64,000 nucleotides of DNA from Spirodela intermedia (taxonomy: Eukaryota > Streptophyta > Magnoliopsida > Alismatales > Araceae): positions 5,639,037 through 5,703,036 of the forward strand of contig LR746274.1 of assembly GCA_902729315.2 (NCBI GenBank), in the 5' to 3' direction. Below, one piece after another: positions 10,767-24,030 of this stretch (the stretch's first letter is position 1; the number at the start of each line of letters is the position of its first letter). The notes below the pieces were generated by a model, which saw only the letters and a list, made by a program, of their open reading frames with translations, did no database searches and was not told the origin of the DNA. The translations under genes were made by a program, and so were the position numbers.

Positions 10767-13700
10767 CTAGCAAGTCCAGGAAGAGGACCTCCTGAGGAGA
10801 GGCTTCATGGCCTTGTCCTCCTCGAGGGAGATCATGCCCAGGTGGGAGGGGTCCTCGAGCAGCATCTTGGCCACCAGGTAACCGGCGATGGACCACGTCT
10901 GGAACTTCCTGGCCTGCTTTCCGACGTAGCGGCCCAGCTTCCCGTCGTAGTACTCCGGCCAGCCGTCCTTCTGGAGGCGGCTCTCCGTCAGCTCGATCGC
11001 CCTCCTCGCGATCTGCGGCCGCCCCGTCTTGATGCAGGCGGCGGTCAGCAGCCACAGAAGCACTGCACACAGTCGAAGAGGATGAAGAAGAACTCAGAAG
11101 AGGAGAAGAAGAAGAATAGGTGGAGGGAGGGAGGGACGTACCTGGCCAGGAGCCGCCGTTGTGATAGCTCCAGCGGGTGTTCTTGGGGTCGCACCCGGTG
11201 ACGATGCGCCACTCGTGGCCCTCGATGGCGGGATAACAGATCTTGAGGGGCATCTCGCCGACGAGCTCCTCCCAGCGGGCCTCGATGAGGTCCATGACGG
11301 CGGTGGCCTGCTCGGGGGTGGCGAGGGAGGAGAGGATGGCCACGCAGTTGCCCAGCGCGAACCAGCGGAAGTCCATCCTCGCCGGGCTGACATTCCCGAC
11401 GAAGTAGCCACCTCGTTTCGGCATGAAGTCAAAGATCCAGTCGGGGATCGAATCCGGAATGACGTTGAACTTGTTGACCGCGGTGTGGGAGTACTCCTCC
11501 GTCTTGTACCGGTATATGTCGTTCAGCTGCCGGAAGTCCAGCCAGAAGTAGCTGCGCATGTGGTAGCTCAGTGCGTGGAGGCGCTTCACGATCCGCTCTA
11601 TAAACTCCTTCCCCTCCGTGTCTTGTTTCAGCAGCGCCAGGGCCGACCTCAGCGCCATGAAGAACAGAGCCTGGATCTCGATCGGATAACCGTACACGCC
11701 CTGCAAAAAGAGAAAAAAAAATTCTACTAGTCAGCCTCATACTCGGGGAAATCCGAAAAAGGTGAAACCTTTATTGGGTTAGACATATGACTAGAAAAGA
11801 GGGAAATGCTTCAGAACATTCCTGTCTCATACGGGAAAAAAAAAAAATTGTGGTTGCAGTGTTCCCGACGAAGGAAATTATTGAAAAGAGTGATGCAGGG
11901 GTTATGTTGGTCATTCAGCATGGGTTATACATTGATCACGAGATGGTTAGGATGATGATGATGCTAGGCGGTTACCAGAACTATATACAATGCACTAAAC
12001 CATGCTGTAATTAGTGCCTCCTGTAATTAAACACTCTACAGTATTTAGCATCCTGTAATTAGACGTTGCTAGGGTTTAAATGAGCAAAAGGAAGATAATC
12101 AGTGATCCATTATAACATTCACAGACTTACCAGCTTATAACCCTTTCAATCTGAATCCCCATTATAGCATATTACATGGTAGGCCTGGGCATGAGAAAGC
12201 TAAAGTTCTCATCGCATTGAATCAAGGAAGCCCAAAGAGAAATTTCCAAAAGCTTTGTTTCGGGACAACTGATATAAATTTGACAAGTTCAAACAAGGTT
12301 GTAATAATTTTAATGAATATTGTGCGTCAGTTGCAATATAAACTCATGAGATATCTGTAAAACGCCTTGAAGCAACTTCTTGCTGTTCCGAGTTATGAGG
12401 ACAGAATAGTGGAAATTTTTCTTCATCGAAAAAGTCCAGCAAGGTTTTATGAATTGCCATTATATTGCCATATCGTTGCCTTCGAAATCAAATATTGGCA
12501 AGTCCGTGGACCAATATGACAATCAAATATCTAAGATCAATAAAATTGAACGATTACGAAAGGAGAAGACAAACACTAGGACCGACAAGTTAATTGAGAA
12601 ATAAAACATGATTCTGCAGATTCAGTCATGCACCTTGTGCCTTAAACTAGTTAACTATAAAAAAGAGTATATTATAAGACATCAACTAATCTTTCAACAA
12701 CGAGGAGTCATTTCAGATACAGATATATCTCTACCATCTGTCTCAGCCTGTTTCAGTGAATAAAGTCATAGCATGCAAATTACAGAACAAGAAAATAAGC
12801 ACCAACATTCATATCCATAACAGAGGAAATTGGAAAGCAGAGACTGCATAAATAATCGATATCAAACTTACCATTCTTCGGTCAATCATAGAGCAACCAT
12901 CAGCACAGAGTAATGTTGGAAATGTGTCAAAGCCCTCTGACAGACATAGAGATAATATAAGCCTTATTCCCTTTTGGCAGTCGGATGTCTCCGCTAGTGA
13001 GGAATCTCCAGTAGCTTTTGTGTAGGCACGAAGAAGGATAATCCACCAAAATCCAGAATCAACTGGAGCGACCCTTCCAATTGCGCTCTCGCCAAAATCC
13101 GCAATTAAAGTGTCAGTTTTTCGGACTGGATCGTGCAGCACTTTGAAACTGGCAGGCATGGCACCTTCCCCAAGCTTGAAACGATCTATTTTCTTCTCCC
13201 ACCCTTGAAGATGCAGGGTTTTCAGTAGAAAATTTTGAACTATATCATGCTCGCCATTCATTAGAAAAGCAAGCGCACTTGGTACAAAATCTCGGACAAA
13301 GACCTGAATTGGAACTTGAACTCAGTCAACATGGTCAGTGATTATGACATATTTTTAGCATAAAATACGGTATCCCTAAGATATGATATAACTTTTTTCA
13401 AAAACCACCTAAACAAGTATCAACATAAAAAGTTCAAAGGACTAAAAATCAAATGTCAACCATAAGTTTTTTTACACTTAATTAATGAGAGTGGAGCATG
13501 AATGAAGGAGCACCTGAAGAAAATCGATCACAGAAGGTGAAGTGATCATTACCTGATCGTAATTGAGGACCTCCTCTGCTGCGTGGTCAACAGCAGCAAG
13601 TGTCCCTAGTGGCTGGCCACGGAAATAGACCATAGACTTTCTGAGTGCGTCCCAAGCGTCAGCAACCATCGGATGCGGTTCAAATGAGTTCCAGGCCGAC

Positions 13701-13939
13701 GAACTTGGAGTGTTAAACCCTGACCGTCCCGCCCCAGGGGAGTGGATACCGTCGAGAGGGTCAGGTCCCCTAATATTGGATATGGACAAATCGCTCAGTG
13801 ATCTCTCATCAAACGATCTCTTCCGCTCGATGTTCAACTTCGGCTTGTCCAGAAGACGCAACAAACTAAGATCGTCAGCATCGGTGACGGAACAATAAGA
13901 TCCCACCGATCTCATTCCCGGCTCCCTGGTTCCCTCCAT
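10767..13939 (-). CDS. CINV: cytosolic alkaline/neutral invertase (GH100), complete, 557 aa
   Basis: On the minus strand the exons are 13939-13553, 13303-12872, 11700-11142 and 11062-10767; the phases join to exactly 558 codons including TAG. The enzyme hydrolyses sucrose to glucose and fructose in the cytosol at neutral pH. Visible GH100 landmarks are [18 protein letters not shown] near the end of exon 1, [12 protein letters not shown] at the start of exon 2, [10 protein letters not shown] with the conserved Asp at about residue 211, [12 protein letters not shown] at the start of exon 3, and HNGGSWP spanning the last junction. No transit peptide is seen and the length is near Arabidopsis CINV1 (551 aa), so the cytosolic clade is likely. 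The C-terminus RRSSSWTC places a Ser four residues from the end, where CINV1 carries its 14-3-3-binding phosphoserine 547; that equivalence is inferred. A 5' leader intron is probable (see 13,940-14,740). Confidence 0.95.
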
Positions 13940-14740
13940 TGACGCGCTACCACCAGCGGGGGGGAGAACTTATCAGCCCCAAATGGCCAAAACCCTGGCC
14001 TGTATCGAATGATCCGTTTAGAAGATGTCCATGGTAGCCCATGAACGCACTTGCTATAAAAGAATGATAAACAAAAAAACTAGAGAAACAGCAACGCGAG
14101 AGCCCCCCAAAACGTAGCCTACATTGCATCATTTAAACACTACACTCCATGATCGGCCAGAAAAACGTAGGAAAAAGAAAAACGGCTCAGATCTGAGATT
14201 AGGATCCACAGGAAACTGTTCCATTCGTTTCCAACGTTCCTCCAGCGTGCCCATGAAACGAATGGAAGAAATAGCTACCTCTTTCCCTCCGAGACATCAA
14301 ACTGAATCCACTCAACTCTCCCTCAGACCAACTCACCAGCAGTAAACACGAATATAAACCACGGCAGAGCGCATAGAAAATTTTCACGCCAAGAAAAAAA
14401 AGAAAAGAAAAGCAAAACAACGGTCCATCCAGCCACAAAGCTCCCCCAAACCGCAGGCGTCAAGGTTGACGAACCCTAACCTTTTCAGCCGCCTCCAACA
14501 GCTACGAATCTTCCCCCCCCCCGGAGACTTCTGAAGACGACGGCGGAACACAGAGAGAGACAGAGATATATCCGTAGATAAATACAGAGAGAGAGGGAGG
14601 AGTGCGGAGAGAGAATGGACCAAGGTCGTGGCAACGTGATTTATAGAAGACGAGGCGGTGGGCGTGGGAGGGCAAGAGGGGGCCGTTGGGTTTCGGGTCG
14701 TCTCTCTCTCTCCGCAACCTCCCCATCGCCCCGTCGTAGG
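13940..14740 (-). promoter_or_regulatory. invertase 5' leader with probable leader intron
   Basis: Reading on the minus strand, a good donor (ctg|gtgagtt) ends at plus position 14,336. A plausible acceptor (ggtggtag) lies just before the start codon, around 13,947-13,949. That predicts a leader intron of about 390 bases, as is common in this family. A telo-box-like aaccctaac at about 14,472-14,480 and a C10 run (14,513-14,522) lie upstream. The leader exon and the first part of the intron are duplicated at 27,586-27,730. Confidence 0.5.
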
Positions 14741-16060
14741 TTCATGGGTAAGGGGCCCACCTTCAGTTCAGTTCGGTAGATCCGATACCCACTAACACAG
14801 GCCAGTAACCCCTTTCCGAAACCAATTACGTGGTGACCGATTAAATTTTAAATAATATCCCAGTAATTTAGACGCCAAAATGATATATTTTTTAATTAAT
14901 TAGTCTTCTAAAGGGCCAGAAGACTTGCAAACAGTAACTTCCATAAATAAATAAAAATAAGGAATTACTATATCATTTCGTATTTATCTCCCCTACTAAT
15001 TAATGTCACGTCAATTCAAAGGCGTGGTTAGATGAACTTCCTCGGTCGGATCATTCGCCAGTGAGCGTACCGACGTGCGGAAGTAATAAAGAGGTCCCTC
15101 CCGTCTCTTTCAATGCCGTGGCGCCTCGTTGGACACCGTCGTTCCAACTCATCGTCGCTTAACCGGCGGGATTTCTTTACTACCCGAGCATGCACGACTG
15201 ATCCTCAAATATTAGCTTGTGGCGTATTATTATTGATAAATAATTACGCAAAATACTAGTTATTTTGGTATATAATCTTAAAATCAGCATGTGATGTATT
15301 ATTATTGACCAATCTTGTCCGTTTAAGAGCCCCGTTGGATACTGTGATCAACGGTTGGCGGCCTCAATCCGGATCACTTCCGGATTCTCTCGACGATGTC
15401 TGACGTGGGCGGACCAGAAGGCCCGCGGCCAGGCACGAACCAGACGTAGCGACACGTCCGAACCCACGGTTGGTGGGTCCGCAGCGAGTCGGTCTTCCTC
15501 CGCCGCACGTGCTGAATACGAGTCCAGTGGAGCCACCGACGGCAACCACACTCGTACGTGCCGGCGCGCTGAATGCGATTTGACTGGATCTGCCGACGAC
15601 GACCACAGTTGCACGTGCTGCACGTGCGAGATTCGCAGATGGCGCAAGCCGCATCCAAGCCACCGGATTTTAACTACCACTTGAATAATACAAGATTTAA
15701 GTATAAAATAATGAAAATAATAATAATCGGGATAAAAAAACGTGGAGGGGAGCATCTCGCCTACACAAGACAAAAAGGGACGTAATGAGGGAGGTGAGTT
15801 GGTTGGGTCGGGCCCACTCGACTCCCCCCAGCTTACGACGCCGTCGGTGGCAATCGTCACGTGCGACCGAGAAGTGTTCTCCCCTCCACGGCGCTGGATG
15901 AGGCAAGAAAGATAATAGTAATGAGACAACGACACATTGTCTTTGTTGGGACCCACGGCCAGGGTGGACCCTCGACAGAGGGGGCCCAAGCTAATACATT
16001 CCAAATAAGTGAAATTGGGAAGAGCTTGTCCATAATTCAAGCTAGTTAATGTAGAGATGG
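14270..16060. repeat. invertase leader/upstream block, source or sister of a copy at 27.6-28.2 kb
   Basis: Two stretches, 14,270-14,480 and 15,655-16,060, match 27,586-27,730 and 27,745-28,165 in the same orientation. Long identical runs are visible, for example ctctttccctccgagacatc in both and ggtgagttggttgggtcggg in both. The 1.17 kb between the two stretches is absent from the copy at 27.7 kb, where the junction lies at about 27,735-27,745. The matching block continues into 16.1-19.4 kb, so it is the left end of a larger duplication. Confidence 0.85.
15360..15650. promoter_or_regulatory. cluster of G-box and other ACGT-core sites in a short tandem repeat
   Basis: Within about 225 bases there are three perfect CACGTG palindromes (15,506-15,511; 15,612-15,617; 15,621-15,626) and further ACGT cores near 15,403, 15,444, 15,454 and 15,556. 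Part of the stretch is an imperfect tandem repeat of about 60 bases (15,505-15,562 and 15,563-15,626), each copy reading gctgaat-cga...ccgacg-c. bZIP and bHLH factors bind such sites. The cluster lies 1.4-1.7 kb upstream of the invertase start codon. It is missing from the second copy of this block. GC-richness keeps frames open on both strands, but I see no protein motif. Confidence 0.5.
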
Positions 16061-16099
16061 AACAAATTTACTAGATTTATGTATTTACCCAAAAATAGT

Positions 16100-19000
16100 T
16101 AATTATTTCACATATAATTTACCCATAAATTAGCTTTCTTTCAAACTGTCACAAATATAGGTTTATGACAATTCAGTGGAATGGAATTTTGAATAAGAAT
16201 ATAATGAAGAAACTAACCATTTAGATTCAAATAATTCATTTTTTATGGGTTATATAAGATTACTAAAATTATATTTCCATTCAAAGGTAAAGCTGTTTAT
16301 ATTTCCAAAATTCATCTACAGAGGAATCCGATGCAAAAAAAAATACAAACTATCCAAAGAGTAATGATTTTTTCAAATTTTACAAGGGGTTTTATGTATT
16401 TTTCTAGACGTGCATGGGACCAATTGAGGTCCACTCAACTTCTTGTTGAGCTGACCATTATTAGACTTGATAAGTTCAAACAATAAAGAGAACATCTCAC
16501 CCAAATTAGGATAAGACGATGAAAATTTAGAACAAGAAGAAAAATACTAAAAATAATAGGGAAGACTCAAGTTGCTAGTGACTCTCACCTCTTTCTTTAT
16601 CCTCTAACTTAGCTTTTACAATCATCTTCATTCATAAGTGAGAGCTACATTAAGAAATCTTCACCACTCACATATATGAATCTTTATTCACATAGCAGAA
16701 TTGAATAGTTGTGATATACGGGAGAATTAATCACAATAAGCCAAATGTAATCAGAATTGATGATTGATAACTTAGAAAGTAGATGTAGTTTTTAGCAAGT
16801 CATACAACTATAAAATCTTATCTTAACTATTTATCTTCTTTCTTCCTTTATTAAACATAAGTAAATTCTATTTAAATATAAATAAATAAGAAGAAATTAT
16901 GGAGAATATGTATGTTAAAACTGTAACAATAATATTAATGAGCAGATTCAATCCCCATTTCTCTATTCACTAGCAAATCAACTAGGAACCAACATAAATC
17001 AATGAATTTTAATGTAATTTTGAGCGGGTGCTAGCATCTTTGGAAAGGCTATCAGAAAAAATATTGGAGATGATTTTAATCAAAAGGCTGAAGCAAGACA
17101 TCATAGTAGAAGTTCAGCTCCACAAATCTATTAAATTGAAATCAATTTTGAAGGCTACACAACTAGTAGATGAGAAAAATGACACCCTTAAATTAACTCA
17201 AATATTGAGTGATATAAAGCCATCCATAACCATGTTTTATAAGAAGAGCATTACATACTTGGGTTGTGGAGAGAATAAGAATGTTGATCATATTCCAAGA
17301 AAATACAACAAATTGGAAAAATCTAAAGAACTGCTCACAAGTAAGGATACATATTGAAGAGTACATGTATTGACCTTTGTTGCGAACAACTTGTTGATTC
17401 CTAAGTTTTGAAGATTATAAATAGAATTTTTATAGTTTACATCAATAAAATTTGAAATTTATTTATGATTTTTATGCATAACTTATGTGAATTAAATATT
17501 TAATAGATTACTTATAATGAATTCCTTGACTAATCATTATCATTTCAATTTTAATATTTTAATAGAAAGTTTTCAACCTTACGGTTAAGTTAGTTTTCTA
17601 TTTTAAAAATTGTTGAGAATAAAGAATTACTAATTCAACAAAGATCTACAAATAAGAAGTTAGATATATGTCATTTAAAGTCCTATGACATGTGTTGACA
17701 CACATTATACATGATCAATGTGTCAACACATTCATGAAATTAGAATATTATATATATTATATGTATAATCATCTAACTATTGTATTGTGGTATTTATCTA
17801 TTTTATGTTATTGTTATATGATATTAGACATGGTCTCTAAATTATTGAAAATATAAATAAATAATAAAATAAATAATTTTTTGAACATTCATTTTTGAAA
17901 ATTTTATCTCAACAATGAGATGTCAAATAAGTATAATGACAAAAATTGAAGTTAAATTATATGATATGTAGCAAACATAGATGCTAAGGTGTCCTCCATC
18001 AAGATAGAAAGATTTAGTTCTAATGTGAATTCAAAAGACAATATGAATAAGGAAAATCAAAGAGTGGAAGGTCGACTTATGAAAGTCACATTTTTCTAGA
18101 AAATGATAAAACTTTAAGAAGTAAACTTAAACATTGCACAAAAAAATCTAGAAATTAATATAAGATGAAAGTTAACTTATAAGAAAAGACTTCTACATCA
18201 AAAAGTAACGAATATACTCAAATATTCAATTCTTTATATTCAGATTTTCACAACATATACTTCAAGGATGACTCCAACATCTTCTTGATCAACTTAATCC
18301 AGCAATCAAAAAACTATATAATTAAAATCAATACTCTCTGGTAAATTGTGGGATAATAGGATTTTGATAAAAGAGTGAATTTGGTAAAGGCCATAGTGCT
18401 TTTAGCCTTATCTCATTTGAGATAGGCTGGTGTGTTGAAAGGTCTAACAAAGTTAAGAGATTTGGGACATTAAATCAATGAAAACCAGTACATTCCTATG
18501 GAGAATAGTCAAAAGTAAATAATAAGTTCCTCTAAGACTAAAGTAATGGAGTGAAGGATGAACCAATATAAAAGTTATGTTTATGATGAGAAACTACTAA
18601 AAATTCAACTACTATAAGCAGCCTTTTATGTGTGTTGATATAAAGATTACTTGTGTTGGCAGAAATCAATATATGTAAGAAATAAACTTAGAACTAAAGA
18701 ATCATCAAAAAGTTTAACAACCTCAACTCACTTTCTCCCCTCACCCTTTGCCTTGATGTTTCATTTAATAATACAATTCGTACAAAACTCCCACAATAGG
18801 CATAAAAATCATCAATCTGAGGTCTAATTTGACAAAAGCAGTAATTCAAACAAAGAGAGCAAAATGAGTGTTGTTTTCTATGATGATAAATATAGTTCAT
18901 GCCACATCTATAAAAGTGAGCTTCTAATTATTTTTGTACAAGAAGATAACCAAAATGCACTTATAAATTTAGATAGGGTGATTCTAATGTGTGAAATAAA

Positions 19001-19440
19001 GTCAAAGACACATGAATAAAGGTAGGAACACCATAAAGCATCATGGTATCAATCAACTTAGTGTGGGGGTTAAAAAAACCCATTTATATGAAACTAACAA
19101 ATAATGAAAAATCAAGATGTGACAATCATAATAGATTATGATACTTATCAAAATTTAATTACAACTAAATTAGCAAACCAATTTTAATGCTCATTAGTGA
19201 CAAAAAGAAATTATATAATGATTGAGGGAAAATGATTTGCAAATAGGGGATCTATTAAAGAGTAATCATGGAAATCCTTGGATTGCTAATAATACAAGAC
19301 TAATTATCTCTTCAATTGAGTGATGTCAATGTGATCATTGAAATACAATGACTAAGAAAGTTAGGGACAATGAAGGCAAACTAGTGAAACTTAATTGAGT
19401 TACATTATGAGCAGCACAAATAAAGTTTCAAAATGAGACG
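16100..19440. repeat. duplication unit 1, proximal part (matches 31,956-35,275)
   Basis: This AT-rich stretch aligns with 31,956-35,275 in direct orientation, with scattered substitutions and short indels. Shared runs include ttcaaattttacaa, aaatctaaagaact, gatcaatgtgtcaacacatt and agccttatctca. It contains a Ty3/gypsy gag fragment (17,028-17,345) but no intact gene. The match begins where the invertase-upstream match ends, so both belong to one duplicated segment. Confidence 0.85.
17028..17345 (+). mobile_element. Ty3/gypsy gag fragment
   Basis: One open stretch reads like the end of a gypsy capsid domain (RLKQDIIVEVQLHKS, then KATQLVDEKNDTLKL). It is followed by a decayed zinc-knuckle-like remnant (LGCGENKNVDHIPRK, with most Cys lost). 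A sister copy with the same order lies at 32,880-33,150. It is not functional and has no protease or polymerase attached. Confidence 0.6.
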
Positions 19441-22400
19441 TGAGTTTGTGCAAATCATGTATTTGATTGAGGTCATTAGTTTGAAAGCTACAACAACCAA
19501 AAGATTATTGTAAAATCATACCATATGCAACAATAGATCAAAATAAAACTAATAACATCACCAGTACTATTGACCATGGGCATACAACATCACAATGCTT
19601 CCTCCAAAACAAGACATTGGCAATGTTATATGTTTGGTGAGCCAATGAAAAAACTAATTAAAATTTATCCCTATCATTATCAGCACTTTCAAATTAATGA
19701 AATTGAGAGATTTCTCGAGGAGATGTATGCAACATAGTTATCTAACCCTTGATAATAGCTGAGTTGAGCCTAATACTATTTTTCAAAACTTGTTAATATA
19801 ATTTTGTGTAGAATATAAGGTTCTTAATTAATGAATGGTACTTACATATATTCTTGATTCTAGTGGTACATAAACTCATAAATATATTCAATAGAGCTAT
19901 TTATTGATGCCCTTGTTTCAACAATTCTAAGTAAAAATTTATTTACAAAATATTTATTAAATATTATTGAATCATTAATGGACATCACAAGAGTTTAAAT
20001 TACAAGTTAAATATCTCTAAGAAATATTCAATAGATACAATAATGATGTTGAAATAACTATATGACTAACATTGAATCTAATGAATGATATCCTTGAGAT
20101 ATTTTCATGTTAAATAAAATACAGTTGTATAATATTTGGACACAAGTAAAGAGAAACAACTGTCAATACAGGTGATGCTCTCATGTAAAATTTAGAAGTA
20201 TGAAGTCACTTGTGGAATTCAAATGTTGGACTTGAACAACATGAAGTTGGAAGCTTCAATGAGAGAAACCTCTAAAAAATCAAAGCACGTAAAGTTAGGT
20301 GTAAGATTCAAACTTAGGTCTTGAACTATAGAAAGACAACTCACAACATTTTAAATATTTGAATATCACAAGAAGTAATGACATTAACGAGATTTAAAAT
20401 TGAGAACTCATTAATGACATGTAAAAAAATTAATTACATAAATCTGAAGTAATATCAAATAATTAGTGTCTAGGATAGTAATCAAACTCAAGACTTATAT
20501 AATAGTTGAACTAAAGTGTTTGACTCAATTTCTATAGAGAAAATGACGAAATAAATAAACTTAATTTGACTCAACATCTGAAGTAGAAATAATCATTGAT
20601 GAATCACATATCTCTAGACTGAAGTTTTGAACATAGTCTACAAGAGAACAATAAATTTTGAAGTAAGGTATGATTGAAGGTCAATACTTGTATTATGTAT
20701 GATAACATGTCGACAAAATATGTGGAGAAAAAGATAATTACAATAATCTTATTTGAGTTTAACCCTAAAAATTATATGTTGACATATTACATGTCTCTAG
20801 AAAAAAATATCAAGGAAAAATTATATGAGAATAACAAGCTTTGAAAAAAAGAAAAATTAAAGGTCACTAGCACAATGGTGAAGCAACATGAAGAAAATCA
20901 GATTCACGTGATCATTTTTCAAATGACAAAAAAGTAAGAAGATGTTGAAGAATATAAAATGTGAGTTTACAAAAAACCAAAACTAATTATACACAAAAAA
21001 ATATTTATATCATACTAACTCGAGTTCAAGAGAAGTTTATATTTTATCTATTAATGGAAAGATATTGCATGCTTCAAAGAAAGAACAAAAAGATATAACA
21101 TTCAGCTGTTACATCAAAGGTTGACTCTTTCCATTGAGCTCTAAGGTATTTAGATGGTGAGTTGAGAAAGACTTAGAATAAGACATGATGTACTAAGAGC
21201 TTACTAGAATTCGTAAAAGATGTTGTCTCTAAGGAGATTGGTGTGTTTGAGTAAGGCATGTGCTACTGAGAGTCACACTCTACTTGTGACAGGTGTGATT
21301 TTTCGTGAAGACCAAACTAGATTGATTAGGTCACTGATATTATTAAATTAATTGTATTTGTAAAATAAAATAGTGAACTACAATATAAAGAATCATACAG
21401 GATTTAACATAGCCTAATGAAAGGTGAACTAATATAAAACTCTCATGTCCCTTATGGTGGCGAGTGAGAGAGAGAGAGAGAGACTAAAGTGAACCCACAT
21501 AGAAAATGTGGTTAACTTAAATAAATTCATACATAAAACATAGAGATTATGTTAAAATATATGTGCACGCATACACTTGCAAATAGAATAGAAGAATAAA
21601 ATGAATACATAGGAAATTAATTCATATTGAACCTAATATTATTGTCTTATGAAAGTTGTATTTGAAGTCAAGATACCAATTGATTCATATACAAGACTTG
21701 GATATCTCAAAAATGACATTATAGACACAAAAAGTACACTAAATTTTTAGTTATGACTTTCAAACTCGTTAATATATTAAAGCCATTAGTGTCCCTAACG
21801 AATCATATATTTTTGACCTTACTTGTATACAATAATGATGAATCAACACATGTGGAGCATTTAAACAAGTACTCATAATATTATCCGAATGCTAATTACA
21901 TCTCAACACTAAGTATTACATATTCAAATAAGAATACATTGAATACCTTGAACATTAGATTTCTACATTTGAGTGTAAATGTATACCAAGAAAAAAAGAG
22001 GCCATGTTCAAATAGTCAACCTTTCTAACCTATAGAGAACTAAAAGATTTTTAGGTCTCACAAGATATTACTAGAGTTGTTGTAGATTATCAAGTAATCT
22101 TACAGTCATTTGTCTAAAAACTATAAAATAATTATTCTAGTGGAAAAGTACACAAAGAGGTGTTTGAAAGGCTCAAAATAATCATGATAATCCTAGCAAT
22201 ATTTTCCTTATCAAACTCTTACAACTTTTGAAATAGAGTCCACTATATCAAGATATAATATTAAGGTAGTAATTATGCAACTTTACAACCCATTGTCTAT
22301 TTTAATCATATTTTATTATCAATGAATTAACTTTAGACAATACATTGAGTGTCTAATGTCAATTTTAGTATCTAAAAATAGTATTTCATTACCAAGATAT

Positions 22401-22840
22401 AATATTAATATGAACTAATGACAATCTTATTGAGTATCTAAAAATAGTGACATTAAATGTTCGTAAAAAAAGGAAGTATTTTTTTAATTCATATAGATCA
22501 ATATAATTTAATTTTTTTATTGAAACAAGACGTGTACAACCATCATATTCAAAATAACTACCAAAACTCATTTGCTACAACTTTAAGATTCAACACAAGA
22601 TGGGCTTGGAGAAAGTTACATACAAGCTCTTGAAGATGTATGACAAAGGTGAAATTTAGGTAATAAGTAAAGTTGTACATAAATATTAGACATTTAGATG
22701 ATGATGGCTAAAGTGTATGCAAACTCAAAACTGATTTAGATGAAATAGGATTTAGAACAAGATTAAATGAGTGACGTACATGTTCACTATAATAGTGATT
22801 GTTGGTTTACCATGGTATAATAATTCTCTTAAAATTTTAA
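19441..22840. other. AT-rich DNA specific to unit 1, no supportable gene
   Basis: This stretch has no counterpart in the second unit. I see no open frame above about 60 codons with a motif. Its position before the integrase relic suggests it is decayed retroelement DNA (the protease/RT part of the same gypsy element), but I could not read convincing RT motifs. A short (GA)n run lies near 21,465-21,482. Confidence 0.4.
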
Positions 22841-24030
22841 GTATGATTTCAACAATACTCCAAGATTATCATGACAATGTTATGGGAGGCCATTTAGGAT
22901 TCATGTGAACCTACATTCACAGCCCAAGACATTTATTCGAGTATAATTATAAAAAAACTAAAGAATATGTGACAAAGTGTCTAATATTAAAAAAAATAAG
23001 ATTGAAACCCTCTTGACGACAAGACATTTAACTCTTTCCCATAAACAATCAAATTTGAAAAGACTTTTTCATGAACTTCATCAAAGGTCTGCCTTAGTCT
23101 GAAATCCATGACTCTATATTGAGTACAAGGGTATTTTATACCCTTTACTCATAATCAACTAAGAAAATCACAAAAATATGTGTTCAAGATAGTGTCATAC
23201 TTCATGGAATTCCAAGATCCATGGTGACTAACATCAACTAGATATTTCTAAGCATATTTTGATTTGAATTGTTAAAACTACAAGAAATACCTCTAAGGCA
23301 CATTACAACTTACCCTCAAATGAATGGATAAATTGAAGTAGTCAATAAATCCTTAGAGAACTGCCTCTACTTCTCATCTAACCTATCAAAGAAATGAAAT
23401 GTCTACTATGGAAAGAATAATTATATAAGACTACCTTCTACCAGCACTACTCCAAACCCTTGGACTCAACTACAGTTCAAACCATAACACATTAAATTGT
23501 AAGAGCAAGACCTCAATTTCAACATATTAAAATATCAATTGACATGATCACAATCTAGAATGAAAACCCAAATAGATGTAAGAAAACAAGAGACATAAGA
23601 TGAAGAAAGATAATTAGTTTATGTAAAATTAAGACCATATTAATATGCTCGCTAGCAAAAAAAGTGAATGAGAAACTCTCCCCACTACATTGGCTGCTAC
23701 AAGGCCCTTGAAAAGGTTGAAAAGTTATCTTTTATTTAGATCCTCTTGCAACCACATCATTTCAACAAGTCTGTTATGTCTTATAGTAGAGATGAGCACT
23801 TGAATCATCTGATTACAGTCAGTCACTTCCACTAGCATTGGATAAGGAACTCAAATGGATTGTCAGGCCACTAAAAAGCTTAGAGTGCAGCCATCAACAA
23901 GTGACCCAAAGTGATGATTCAATAAAATAATCTGCCAATATTTGAGGCCTCCAAGAAGTCCACAATGGTAAAATCATAATTTTTCAATGACTTCCACCTT
24001 TAGAATAAGGTCTCACTCATAGAGGGGAGT
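22841..24030 (+). mobile_element. decayed Ty3/gypsy integrase with chromodomain-region relic
   Basis: Plus-strand conceptual translation over several stops gives an integrase N-terminal region (YHDNVMGGHLGF, about 22,870-22,910) and a segment with DFFMNFIKGLP at about 23,060. LHGIPRSMVTN-like sequence follows at about 23,200, then TTYPQMNGQIEVVNKSLEN at about 23,310-23,370. A C-terminal KLRPY and NEKLSP-type stretch lies around 23,620-23,720, and HLEDKVSLI-like sequence around 23,990-24,020. This order is that of gypsy chromoviruses. Stops and C-to-T decay show it is dead. A purine-rich tract (agaggggag, about 24,018-24,026) precedes the LTR-like sequence, where a polypurine tract is expected. 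Confidence 0.75.

Noticed and set aside
15348-16040. Frames of 94-230 codons open on both strands upstream of the invertase
   Set aside because: All three minus frames are open because the DNA is GC-rich and repeated; no protein motif, and the longest frame continues into duplicated noncoding DNA.
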